Below, in pieces: positions 1-7,424 of a stretch of DNA of 9,900 nucleotides. The position numbers and the translations under genes are program-made. A model generated the notes under the pieces. It was given only the letters and a program-made list of their open reading frames with translations. It had not been told where the DNA came from and searched no databases. Position 1 is the stretch's first letter. The number at the start of each line of letters is the position of its first letter. This DNA comes from Croceibacterium_A sp044506885 (GTDB taxonomy: Bacteria; Pseudomonadota; Alphaproteobacteria; Sphingomonadales; Sphingomonadaceae): positions 1 through 9,900 of the forward strand of contig JBIQKC010000060.1 of the NCBI GenBank assembly GCA_044506885.1, given 5' to 3'.

Positions 1-544
1 TGCCGCCATAGAGGTGGTTGAGGAACATTTCCTTGGTCAGCGTGGTGCCCTTGCGGAGCGAAAGCAGCTCCAGCATCGCATATTCCTTGCCCGTCAGGTG
101 GACGCGGGCGCCATCGACTTCCACGGTCTTGGCGTCGAGGTTGACCGCCAGCTTGCCGGTGCGGATGACCGACTGGCTGTGGCCCTTGGAACGGCGCACC
201 ACCGCATGGATGCGGGCGACCAGCTCGTCGCGATGGAACGGCTTGGTAACGTAATCGTCGGCGCCGAAGCCGAAGCTGCGGATTTTCGAATCCATCTCGG
301 AAATGCCGGAGAGGATCAGCACCGGCGTCTGCACTTTGGCCACGCGCAGCTTCTTGAGCACGTCGTAACCGTGCATGTCGGGCAGGTTCAGATCGAGCAG
401 GATGATGTCGTAATCATACAGCTTGCCCAGATCGAGGCCTTCCTCGCCGAGATCCGTCGAATAGACGTTGAAACCCTCGGTGGTCAGCATGAGCTCGATC
501 GCCTTGGCGGTCGTTGGCTCGTCTTCGATCAGCAGTACGCGCAT
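1..544 (-). CDS. ctrA: Cell-cycle response regulator CtrA (partial, C-terminus cut by window edge)
   Basis: OmpR-family response regulator and DNA-binding master regulator of the alphaproteobacterial cell cycle, polarity and motility genes. It begins MRVLLIEDEP and 181 residues are visible of a family length of about 230. The receiver domain is residues 1-118 with acidic pocket E7/D8, phosphoacceptor D51 in LLDLNLPDM and conserved K101 in DDYVTKPFH. D51 is the same number as in Caulobacter CtrA. The linker RRSKGHSQSV and the start of the winged helix (VHLTGKEY, LTKEMFLNHLYGG, residues about 148-181) are nearly identical to Caulobacter CtrA, which separates it from generic OmpR proteins. The recognition helix lies outside the window. 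The start is supported by an AAGGGGG ribosome site at 551-557, 6 bases upstream. In sphingomonads CtrA is known mostly as a flagellar/motility regulator and is often not essential; that is background, not seen here. Confidence 0.97.
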   Translation of the reverse strand, partial: MRVLLIEDEPTTAKAIELMLTTEGFNVYSTDLGEEGLDLGKLYDYDIILLDLNLPDMHGYDVLKKLRVAKVQTPVLILSGISEMDSKIRSFGFGADDYVTKPFHRDELVARIHAVVRRSKGHSQSVIRTGKLAVNLDAKTVEVDGARVHLTGKEYAMLELLSLRKGTTLTKEMFLNHLYGG

Positions 545-702
545 CGCTATCCCCCTTTTAACCCACCGCGTTACGACCCGCTAACAGGTGTTGATCGCCA
601 TTAACCAAGCGGTGTCTCAACGAAAAAGGTTAATAAAGAGTGTAGAACGTTAACCTATGGGCCGAGTCTTTCGTGCCACACTGCGGCGGGCCGTGGCCGC
701 GC
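545..702 (-). promoter_or_regulatory. ctrA upstream control region with TTAA half-sites and a GANTC site
   Basis: This 158-bp gap between the rpoN stop and the ctrA start holds no gene. It is visibly AT-richer than its surroundings and contains four TTAA cores: 558-561, 601-604, 630-633 and 650-653. Three extend to TTAACC on the plus strand (558-563, 601-606, 650-655) and one on the minus strand (628-633). GTTAAC at 649-654 is palindromic. The known CtrA box is TTAA-N7-TTAA, with TTAACC-like half-sites also bound; no full N7-spaced box is present. A GAGTC site at 664-668 matches the CcrM methylation target GANTC, and another (GAATC) lies inside ctrA at 288-292. Autoregulation plus methylation control, as in Caulobacter ctrA, is an inference. 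No convincing -35/-10 pair was identified. Confidence 0.55.
551..557 (-). promoter_or_regulatory. Ribosome binding site of ctrA
   Basis: On the minus strand this reads AAGGGGG, ending 6 bases before the ATG at 544-542. It fixes the ctrA start, which also matches the family N-terminus MRVLLIED. Confidence 0.7.
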
Positions 703-2169
703 TCAGGCGACCCGCGCCAGCTTCTTCCGCCGCCGCCGCTGGACCGAGCTGCCGATGCCTATCGCCTCGCGGTACTTGGCCACCGTGCGGCGGGCGAGGT
801 CGAAACCCTTGCCGCGCAGCAGGTCGACCAGCTTGTCGTCGGACAGGATGTCGTCCGGATCCTCGGCATCGCACAATGCGCGGATCTGCGCCTTGACCGC
901 TTCCGCCGATACCGCGCCCTCGCCGTCCGCGGAGGCGACGCCGCTGGTGAAGAAGTACTTCAGCTCGAACGTCCCGCGCTTGCAGCTCAGGTACTTGTTG
1001 GAGGTGACGCGGCTGACCGTGCTCTCGTGCATCTCGATAGCTTCGGCGACCGCGCGCAGCGTCAGCGGCTTCAGGTGCGCCACGCCGCGGCGGAAGAACC
1101 CTTCCTGCTGCTTGACGATCTCGGCCGCGACCTTGAGGATCGTGCGCTGCCGCTGGTCGAGCGCTTTCACCAGCGCCTTCGCATCGGCCAGCTTCTCGCT
1201 CAGCCAGCCGCGCGCGCTCTTGTCGGTGCAGCCGCCGCGCAGCTCCAGGTAATAGGGCCGGTTCACGATCAGGCGCGGCAGCGTCGCCTGGTTGATCTCG
1301 ATGCCCCAGCCGCCGTCTTCCTTCTCGGCGATCAGGATGTCGGGCGTGACCGGTGCGCGCTCGCCGCCGCCGATCGCCAGCCCCGGCTTCGGATCGTAAC
1401 CGCGCAGTTCGACGAGCATTTCGGCGAAATCCTCGTCGTCGACATCGCACATCCGCTTGAGCCGGGCGAACTCCCCGCGCGCGAGCAGTTCGAGATTGTC
1501 GATCAGCCGCGCCATGCACGGGTCGTAGCGGTCGGCTTCCCTGGCCTGGAGCGCCAGACATTCCGACAGCGACCGTGCCCCGACGCCCGTGGGGTCGAGC
1601 GACTGGACCGCCGCCAGCGCCTGTTCGGCCAGCGCCAGCGGTACGTCCAGCAAGCTCGCCACTTCGCGCAGCGGCGTCGCCAGATAGCCCGCTTCGTCGA
1701 GCAAGCCGATCAGGCGCCGCGCCACGAACAGCACTCGCGCGTCGTCCACCGCCGCTCCCACTTGCGCGTCGAGGTGCTGCGCCAGCGTCGGGCCGTCACC
1801 GCCGCGCTCGTCGATCTCCGGCCCGGCCTCGCCCATGCTTCCGGGCGCCGCAGCCCAGTCGCCGGTATCGCGGTCGCGATCGAGTGCGGCGGGATCGATG
1901 TCGAGCGGCGCGTCGGCTTCGCCCTGGCCGCGCAGGATCAGCTCGTCGGCCGAAGGGTCCTCGCGCGGCTCCTCGCCCGGTTCCGCCATCGCCGTCTCGC
2001 GCACGGAAAAGTCGCCCGCCTCGAGCAGCGGATTGGTCTCCAGCGCCTCGCCGATGAAGGCTTCGATTTCCAGGTTCGACAGCGCCAGCAGCTTGATCGC
2101 CTGCTGCAACTGCGGCGTCATCACCAGCGACTGGGATTGCCGCAGATCGAGCCTCGGCCCGAGCGCCAT
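703..2169 (-). CDS. rpoN: RNA polymerase sigma-54 factor RpoN
   Basis: Alternative sigma factor (488 aa) that directs core RNA polymerase to -24/-12 promoters and needs AAA+ enhancer-binding proteins to open them. Region I, residues 1-50, is glutamine/leucine-rich (SLVMTPQLQQAIKLLALSNL ... NPLLE) and matches other RpoN N-termini. Residues about 51-125 form an acidic linker (region II), followed by the core-binding domain. The helix-turn-helix lies around residues 367-392 (MHESTVSRVTSNKYL, H381). The diagnostic RpoN box ARRTVAKYRE is at residues 459-468, near the C-terminus as expected. Start: a purine-rich AGGGGGG at 2179-2185 lies 9 bases before the ATG and the N-terminus aligns with the family. 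It starts 26 bp after the lptB stop on the same strand, the usual lptB-rpoN pairing, so co-transcription is likely. The hpf and ptsN genes that commonly follow rpoN in proteobacteria are absent; ctrA follows instead. Confidence 0.98.
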   Translation of the reverse strand: MALGPRLDLRQSQSLVMTPQLQQAIKLLALSNLEIEAFIGEALETNPLLEAGDFSVRETAMAEPGEEPREDPSADELILRGQGEADAPLDIDPAALDRDRDTGDWAAAPGSMGEAGPEIDERGGDGPTLAQHLDAQVGAAVDDARVLFVARRLIGLLDEAGYLATPLREVASLLDVPLALAEQALAAVQSLDPTGVGARSLSECLALQAREADRYDPCMARLIDNLELLARGEFARLKRMCDVDDEDFAEMLVELRGYDPKPGLAIGGGERAPVTPDILIAEKEDGGWGIEINQATLPRLIVNRPYYLELRGGCTDKSARGWLSEKLADAKALVKALDQRQRTILKVAAEIVKQQEGFFRRGVAHLKPLTLRAVAEAIEMHESTVSRVTSNKYLSCKRGTFELKYFFTSGVASADGEGAVSAEAVKAQIRALCDAEDPDDILSDDKLVDLLRGKGFDLARRTVAKYREAIGIGSSVQRRRRKKLARVA

Positions 2170-2195
2170 CGCCTAGCGCCCCCCTGGCCCCGGCA

Positions 2196-3014
<819 letters not shown>

Positions 3015-3115
3015 GACAGGCGATGTAGCATGGCGGCCGGCTGTTTGAAGGTCTTTTGGCAAGATTCCTGCATGGCGCAGCTAGGCATGCCTCCCCCGCG
3101 ACAAGGTTACCGGGC

Positions 3116-3144
3116 TTGAAAGCGGCGGACCGAGGTGAGATAGT
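3116..3144 (+). promoter_or_regulatory. Putative sigma-70 promoter for the small membrane protein gene
   Basis: TTGAAA at 3116-3121 (5 of 6 to the -35 consensus) is separated by exactly 17 bases from GATAGT at 3139-3144 (4 of 6 to the -10 consensus). It sits about 30 bases before the gene start, which leaves a short leader containing the ribosome site. A GATTC (GANTC) site at 3148-3152 lies just downstream of the -10, near the expected transcription start. A second GATTC at 3063-3067 lies on the lptB side of the same gap. This is prediction from sequence only. Confidence 0.45.
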
Positions 3145-3173
3145 CCCGATTCGGGAGAGCAAGGGAGATGCGC

Positions 3174-3551
3174 ATGAATAAGGCGCTGGGCCGCGAAGGC
3201 GCAAGGAAACGCGCCGCCGGCAAGCTGGATTGGCGCAGGAAGATAAGCGACAACATCGCTTATGCGCTGCTGGTCTACACCGGCTTGCAGATTTTCCTCA
3301 CCATGGGCGCGCTCAAGACCGGGCACGGATCGTCGATCCTGCCCTATTTCGGGCTCATCGTTCTCATTGCGGCGATCATTCCGGGGTGCCGCCTGTTCGA
3401 GAAGCGGTGGGACTGGCTCAGCGACAGCGAAGCGGCCAATCCGGAGCTGGAGGACCGCTTCAAGCGCGACCGGCTGCTCGTATGGATCTGCGCGATCAGC
3501 CTGCCCCTGGCCCTGACCGGAGTGTTCCTGGCGCTCGCCGCGCTGTTCTGA
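3174..3551 (+). CDS. Small three-helix inner-membrane protein of unknown function
   Basis: Not recognised as a named family. 125 aa from the start chosen here. The N-terminus is basic (about 20 residues rich in Lys/Arg). Three hydrophobic segments follow, at roughly 25-46 (NIAYALLVYTGLQIFLTMGAL), 53-74 (SILPYFGLIVLIAAIIPGCRLF) and 100-125 (LLVWICAISLPLALTGVFLALAALF). A charged loop of about 25 residues (EKRWDWLSDSEAANPELEDRFKRDR) lies between helices 2 and 3. The positive-inside rule suggests a cytoplasmic N-terminus and a cytoplasmic 2-3 loop. The ribosome site AAGGGAG at 3161-3167 is 6 bases before the ATG at 3174 but touches the in-frame ATG at 3168, so 3174 is preferred; GGGAG at 3153-3157 could serve 3168 (127 aa). 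Codon use matches its neighbours. It converges with ppa with 12 bp between stops. An integral membrane location is well supported; any role is unknown. Confidence 0.8.
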   Translation: MNKALGREGARKRAAGKLDWRRKISDNIAYALLVYTGLQIFLTMGALKTGHGSSILPYFGLIVLIAAIIPGCRLFEKRWDWLSDSEAANPELEDRFKRDRLLVWICAISLPLALTGVFLALAALF

Positions 3552-3563
3552 GCGCTTGCCGGC

Positions 3564-4106
3564 TTATCCCTGAGCCGCCGCCTGCTTCGCCCGCTCGATC
3601 GCTTCGAGCACGATCTGGCGCGCTTCGGCCGCGTCGCCCCATTCGCCGACCCGCACCCACTTCTCGGATTCCAGATCCTTGTAGTGCTTGAAGAAGTGCT
3701 CGATCTGCTGGAGCACGATCGAAGGCAGGTCCTGCCGCTCGCCGACGTCCGAGTAGTAGGGAAACGTCGAATCGACCGGAACGCAGACGAGCTTCTCGTC
3801 GCCGCCGTGCTCGTCCTCGAGCTTGAGCACGCCGATCGGCCGCGCACGCACCACGCACCCCGGAATGAACGGCGAGCGGGCGATGACCAGCGCATCGAGC
3901 GGGTCACCGTCTGGCGAAAGCGTGTGCGGAACGAAGCCGTAGTTCGCCGGATAGCGCATCGGCGTGTGCAGGATGCGGTCGACGAACAGCGCGCCGCTCT
4001 TCTTGTCGAACTCGTACTTCACCGGCTCCCCGCCGGTGGGAACCTCGATGATCACGTTCAGGCTTTCCGGCGGATTGTCGCCGACCGGTATGTATTCGAT
4101 ACGCAT
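3564..4106 (-). CDS. ppa: Inorganic pyrophosphatase (family I)
   Basis: Soluble Mg-dependent enzyme that hydrolyses pyrophosphate to two phosphates and so pulls nucleic-acid, protein and coenzyme synthesis forward. 180 aa, the usual bacterial length (E. coli 176). The family signature D-G-D-P-L-D is at residues 66-71, giving metal ligands D66, D68 and D71, equivalent to E. coli D65/D67/D70. Other conserved residues seen are E21, K30, E32, R44 and Y56, in IIEVPTGGEPVKYEFDKKSG and the PANYGFVPHT stretch. The C-terminal HYKDLESEKWVRVGEWGD region also fits. The frame stays open far upstream, but MRIEYIPVGDNPP is the family N-terminus and GGAAG at 4116-4120, 9 bases before this ATG, supports it. 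It is divergent from the flavin oxidoreductase gene and convergent with the small membrane protein gene. No terminator hairpin is visible in the 12-bp gap. Confidence 0.97.
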   Translation of the reverse strand: MRIEYIPVGDNPPESLNVIIEVPTGGEPVKYEFDKKSGALFVDRILHTPMRYPANYGFVPHTLSPDGDPLDALVIARSPFIPGCVVRARPIGVLKLEDEHGGDEKLVCVPVDSTFPYYSDVGERQDLPSIVLQQIEHFFKHYKDLESEKWVRVGEWGDAAEARQIVLEAIERAKQAAAQG

Positions 4107-4192
4107 GGATGCTCGCTTCCGTTGACGGGACCGGCACCCCCTCCCTTTTCGGCGCGCGCCTAACGCATGGAATCCCGCTTGGCGAGAGGCGA

Positions 4193-4210
4193 ATTGCCCT
4201 CGGGCGCAAT
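4193..4210. promoter_or_regulatory. Operator-like 18-bp dyad between ppa and the flavin oxidoreductase gene
   Basis: ATTGC at 4193-4197 and GCAAT at 4206-4210 form an inverted repeat with 7 of 9 positions symmetric over 18 bp. It lies 41 bp before the plus-strand start at 4252 and 86 bp before the ppa start. It could be a regulator binding site or chance. The rest of the 145-bp gap (4107-4251) holds the two ribosome sites, a GAATC (GANTC) site at 4170-4174 and a short GGCGCGCGCC palindrome at 4151-4160. I found no convincing -35/-10 pair. Confidence 0.25.
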
Positions 4211-4251
4211 CTTGTGCATCCTCCTGCCGGGAACGTGAGAGGATAACGGCG

Positions 4252-5361
4252 ATGCATGTAGGCCTGGCCACAGGATTCGCGCACCAGCGCGGCAAAACGT
4301 ACGACGACGCGCAGTTCGTGCGCGAAGAGGTGAGCAACCTCGTCCTCGCAGAGGAACTCGGCTTCGATTCGGTGTGGATCACCGAACACCACTTCTCCGA
4401 CTATTCGATGTCGAACGATCCGGTGCAGCTTCTCACCTACATTGCGGCGAAGACGCGCCATGTGAAGCTCGGCACCCAGTGCATCATCGCGCCCTGGCAT
4501 CACCCGGTGCGGCTGGCGGAACGGATCGTCAATCTCGACATCCTGTCGAACGGCCGCGCCATTCTCGGCTTCGGCGGCGGCCTCTCGCAGCACGAGTTCA
4601 AGGGTCTCGGCATCGACCAGAACCAGAGCCGCGAGATGTACAACGACATGCTGGAGATCCTGATACCGGCGCTCGAAACCGGCGTGATCGAAGGCAAGGG
4701 CGCCTATGCCCATATTCCGCGCAGCGAGCTCAGGCCCGGCCCGATCAAGAGCTTCGAAGGGCGCAAGTTCTGCGGCTCCCTGTCGGGCAATTCGATGTAC
4801 ACCGCGGCCCGGCTCGGCTGCGGCAACATGATCCTGATGCTGCCCCAGCGCGGCAAGGATGTGCCGCCGGACAAGTACGCCGAGGTATGGCGGGAAGTGA
4901 ACGGCCCCGGCACGAAGCCGCCCGCGCCGATCCTCAGCGGCAACTACTACATCGACGAAAGCGCCGAACTCGCAGAGGAGCGCGGCCGGGAATACCTCGC
5001 CCACACGATGCGCGCGGCGATCCGCAACTATCATCTCGATACGCCCGGCAGGTTCCCGCACATCAAGGGTTACGAACACTACGAGAAGATGGTCCTCGCG
5101 CCCGAGGCCATCGAACCCTACGTCGCCGAATTCGCCAAGGGTGCGGTCACCGGCACGCCGCAGATGATCCTCGACCGATTGTGGGAACTGAAGGAAATCT
5201 TCAAGCCGCAGGCGCTGTTCCCGCACGTCTACTACGGCGGCATGCCGCAGGACGAGGCGCGCAAGAACATGCGCCTGTTTGCGGAAAAGGTGCTGCCCGA
5301 ACTGAAGAGCTGGGAAGCCGACGTCGACATCGACGAACGCTTCCTCGAAGCGGCGGAGTAA
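4252..5361 (+). CDS. LLM-class (luciferase-like) flavin-dependent oxidoreductase
   Basis: Bacterial luciferase-like TIM-barrel protein, 369 aa, expected to use reduced FMN (supplied by a separate reductase) to oxygenate an organic substrate. Substrate unknown. Family features: N-terminal MHVGLATGF strand, LVLAEELGFDSVWITEHHFSDY with E45-H46-H47-F48, then the characteristic RHVKLGTQCIIAPWHHPVRLAERIVNLDILSNGRAILGFGGG block (about residues 84-125), where the final glycine-rich turn is part of the flavin-binding side. The C-terminal half (GTPQMILDRLWELKEIF ... FAEKVLPELKSW) matches the usual closing helices. The start is fixed by AGAGGA at 4238-4243, 8 bases upstream. It stands alone, divergent from ppa; no flavin reductase, transporter or sulfur-assimilation gene is adjacent to suggest a substrate. 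Alkanal, limonene, nitrilotriacetate or sulfonate monooxygenase-type labels would all be guesses. Confidence 0.9.
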   Translation: MHVGLATGFAHQRGKTYDDAQFVREEVSNLVLAEELGFDSVWITEHHFSDYSMSNDPVQLLTYIAAKTRHVKLGTQCIIAPWHHPVRLAERIVNLDILSNGRAILGFGGGLSQHEFKGLGIDQNQSREMYNDMLEILIPALETGVIEGKGAYAHIPRSELRPGPIKSFEGRKFCGSLSGNSMYTAARLGCGNMILMLPQRGKDVPPDKYAEVWREVNGPGTKPPAPILSGNYYIDESAELAEERGREYLAHTMRAAIRNYHLDTPGRFPHIKGYEHYEKMVLAPEAIEPYVAEFAKGAVTGTPQMILDRLWELKEIFKPQALFPHVYYGGMPQDEARKNMRLFAEKVLPELKSWEADVDIDERFLEAAE

Positions 5362-5366
5362 GCTCC

Positions 5367-5390
5367 TCCCCTCCCGCAAGCGGGAGGGGA
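5367..5390. terminator. GC-rich hairpin between two convergent genes (bidirectional terminator and/or dispersed palindrome)
   Basis: TCCCCTCCCGC (5367-5377) and GCGGGAGGGGA (5380-5390) are perfect inverted copies of 11 bases around AA; sterically the loop would be the four bases CAAG. It fills most of the 33-bp gap between the oxidoreductase stop (5361) and the peptidase stop (5395), where a terminator serving both strands is expected. There is no T-run on either side, so a classic intrinsic terminator is not proven. Similar CCTCCC-GGGAGG palindromes recur in intergenic gaps of many sphingomonad genomes (recalled, not checked), so it may also be a repeat-family member. Confidence 0.6.
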
Positions 5391-5394
5391 ACTT

Positions 5395-7335
5395 CTACCT
5401 CGTGCGCGCTTCCAGCAGCCGGTCGAGGCCCTGCTTGCCGCCGCCGGCCGGCTCCAGCCACGGCCAGCGCAACCCGTCGCGATAGGGCGTCTCGACGGTC
5501 AGGTATCGCGTGCCGCGCTTCACCAGCAGTTCGATCGGCGCGCCGCCCTCTTTCGCGGCGGTGATCGCCTGCTTGATCGCGTCGGCGCTGTAGGCTTCTC
5601 CGTTCACCGCCACGATCTGCGCGCTCCGGACCAGCCCGGCGTCGAACCCAGGGCTTCCCCATAGCGTCCCGGTAACCTTGCCCTCCCTGTCGAGCGAGAC
5701 GCCGAGCGAATATTGCAGGTTGATCGCCCCGTCGCCGGTGCGGCCTTTCTCGTAGGGGTTCGGTTCCTCTTTCCACACCAGCCTGTAGCCGGCCTTCTCG
5801 ATCCCGCTGACCGGCGCGGGTTGGCCCGGTGTGCGGAAGCGCTCGGTCAGGAAAGCGGCCCAGTCGTATTCGTAAACGCCGGTCAGCGTGGCGACGATCT
5901 CGTCGAAATCGTAGGTCAGCACGCCCCAGTCGCCGTCGTTCATGCCGAAGAACGCCTTTGCGAAATCGTCCAGCCCCCGGCGGCCGCGCGTGCCTTCGCG
6001 GATGATCTGGTCGGCTTCCAGCCACACCAGCATCCCTTCCGAATAATAGTCCTCGCTGCGCGTCAGCGAGGAATAGGGCAGCGGGCGGCGCGCGGCGATG
6101 ATCGGATCGTGCGTCGTATCCTCGACCGAACGCCACTCGCGCCCCGCCTGCACCGAATAGTAGCCGGCGGAATTGGCCAGAGCGCCCAGCACGATGTCCT
6201 TGGGTTGCAGGCCCGAACGGGCGGCCAGCACCCAGCCCCAGAACTGGTCCTGCCCTTCGTACATCCACAGCAGGTTGTCCTGCATCGGCTGGCGATAGTC
6301 GGGCGTCCACAGCGCATCGGGGCGGCGATACTTGCCGTTCCAGCTATGCGCGATCTCGTGGGCGACGACGTTGCGGTTCCACGCCAGCTCGTCCCACTTG
6401 ATGAAGGTCTCGGGCGCATAGTCGTTCTCGCTCGACCGGTGATGCTCCAGCCCGATGCCGCCCATCTGCTCGGTCAGCGCCAGCAGGATGTCGTAGTGGT
6501 CGAAATGGCGCGAACCGAACAGTTCCAGCGATTCGTCGACCAGCTTCTCGAACGTGGCCAGGTGCTCGGGCGCGAGTTCGAGCTGTTCCGGCTTGTCGGC
6601 CACGGTGGACAGGTACACGTCGTGCCCCAGATCCCAGCGGCGGGCGTACTTGCCGGCGAAGACGGGCGAATCGACCAGCGTCTCGTAATCGACGGTGGCC
6701 CAGCGCACCGTGTCGCCGCTGCGCTCCATGCCGTCGAGCGCGGTATAGGCTTCCCAGCCTTGCGGGAAAGTCACGGTGGGCGTCATGCGGATCTGCCGCA
6801 CGTAATGCCCGGCGGGATAGAGGCTGACCGCTTCCCATTGCAGGTTGAGCATTTCCTGCGTCACGACGATGCGCCCTTCGCTCGATTGCAGGGGGGAGGT
6901 GTAGACGAAGCGCGCGGTCACTTCCCGCGCCCCTTCGGGCAGCGGGATGCGGAAGGCGTACGTCTCGATCGGGTCGCGCGTCCAGGCGGCCGGCCGGCCG
7001 TCGATCTCGAAGCGCACGTCGGCGATCAGGTTCATCGCCCCGCGCGATGCGTGCTTGCCGGGCAGCCATTCGGGCAGTTGCAGGATCAGCTCGTCCTCTC
7101 CCGGCGGAACCGGCACCGTCTGGACCACGCGGAACAGCCCGCGAGCGATGTCGCTGGCGTCGATCGTCAGGTCGATCGTGCCGGGGAACGGCGCGTCGCG
7201 CGGTTCGGGCAGCGTGCGCTCGGCCGATACCGCAACCGGGGCGGAACGCAGCGTGGTCTGGGCAAGCGCCGTATGAACGGGGGCGGCCAGCAGCGCGGCG
7301 GCGATCAGGGGGAAGAGTGCGTGCGTTTTCCTCAT
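5395..7335 (-). CDS. Secreted M61-family metallopeptidase with C-terminal PDZ domain
   Basis: Zinc aminopeptidase-like enzyme, 646 aa, of the glycyl-aminopeptidase (M61) family, whose founding member came from Sphingomonas capsulata. A signal peptide is clear: basic MRKTH, hydrophobic core to about residue 19, and signal-peptidase site TALA/QT after residue 25, so the mature protein is exported, probably to the periplasm. A beta-rich N-terminal domain is followed by the zinc motif HEIAH at 326-330 (VVAHEIAHSWNGK) and the probable third ligand E360 in MYEGQDQFWG. A PDZ domain spans about residues 540-620 (SLGVSLDREG ... SAQIVAVNGEAYSADAIKQAI). The start was chosen for the signal peptide; the open frame reaches 7464 but that N-terminus is implausible and would overlap hisS. 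No Shine-Dalgarno sequence precedes the ATG. It converges on the flavin oxidoreductase gene and is divergent from hisS. The natural substrate is unknown; peptide scavenging or envelope protein turnover are inferences. Confidence 0.93.
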   Translation of the reverse strand: MRKTHALFPLIAAALLAAPVHTALAQTTLRSAPVAVSAERTLPEPRDAPFPGTIDLTIDASDIARGLFRVVQTVPVPPGEDELILQLPEWLPGKHASRGAMNLIADVRFEIDGRPAAWTRDPIETYAFRIPLPEGAREVTARFVYTSPLQSSEGRIVVTQEMLNLQWEAVSLYPAGHYVRQIRMTPTVTFPQGWEAYTALDGMERSGDTVRWATVDYETLVDSPVFAGKYARRWDLGHDVYLSTVADKPEQLELAPEHLATFEKLVDESLELFGSRHFDHYDILLALTEQMGGIGLEHHRSSENDYAPETFIKWDELAWNRNVVAHEIAHSWNGKYRRPDALWTPDYRQPMQDNLLWMYEGQDQFWGWVLAARSGLQPKDIVLGALANSAGYYSVQAGREWRSVEDTTHDPIIAARRPLPYSSLTRSEDYYSEGMLVWLEADQIIREGTRGRRGLDDFAKAFFGMNDGDWGVLTYDFDEIVATLTGVYEYDWAAFLTERFRTPGQPAPVSGIEKAGYRLVWKEEPNPYEKGRTGDGAINLQYSLGVSLDREGKVTGTLWGSPGFDAGLVRSAQIVAVNGEAYSADAIKQAITAAKEGGAPIELLVKRGTRYLTVETPYRDGLRWPWLEPAGGGKQGLDRLLEARTR

Positions 7336-7341
7336 GCGCGG

Positions 7342-7370
7342 ACTTTGGCTGCCACCGGTCTCATCCGCAA
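7342..7370 (-). promoter_or_regulatory. Weak candidate promoter that would give a leaderless M61 peptidase transcript
   Basis: On the minus strand TTGCGG (7370-7365) and CAAAGT (7347-7342) are 17 bases apart, and CAAAGT ends 6 bases before the peptidase ATG. Transcription would then begin at or next to the start codon, consistent with the missing ribosome site. The -10 match is only 3 of 6, so this is weak. The whole gap to hisS (7336-7424) is 89 bp and contains no other recognisable signal. Confidence 0.18.
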
Positions 7371-7424
7371 CCGTTTCCGCGCGCATCTTTGCGAAGCCTG
7401 CCATACCCGCTAAGCGCGCCGGCG

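Noticed and set aside
640..702. Rho-independent terminator after rpoN
   Set aside because: Only a short GGCC/GGCC or GCGGC/GCCGC stem can be drawn and no T-run follows, so I did not list it.
3904..5379. Long open frame (491 aa) on the minus strand opposite the flavin oxidoreductase and running into ppa
   Set aside because: It covers two well-supported genes in wrong frames, its last part is just ppa read out of frame, and its product (His/Arg/Val-rich) has no recognisable fold.
5713..7413. Long open frame (566 aa) on the plus strand opposite the M61 peptidase
   Set aside because: It is an antisense shadow caused by GC-rich third codon positions; the minus strand carries the signal peptide, HEIAH motif and PDZ domain.
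7047..7424. N-terminal extension of hisS back to 7047
   Set aside because: The added residues are Arg/Ala-rich, overlap the peptidase gene on the other strand and do not resemble any HisRS N-terminus; MAKIETPRPIRG at 7425 does.
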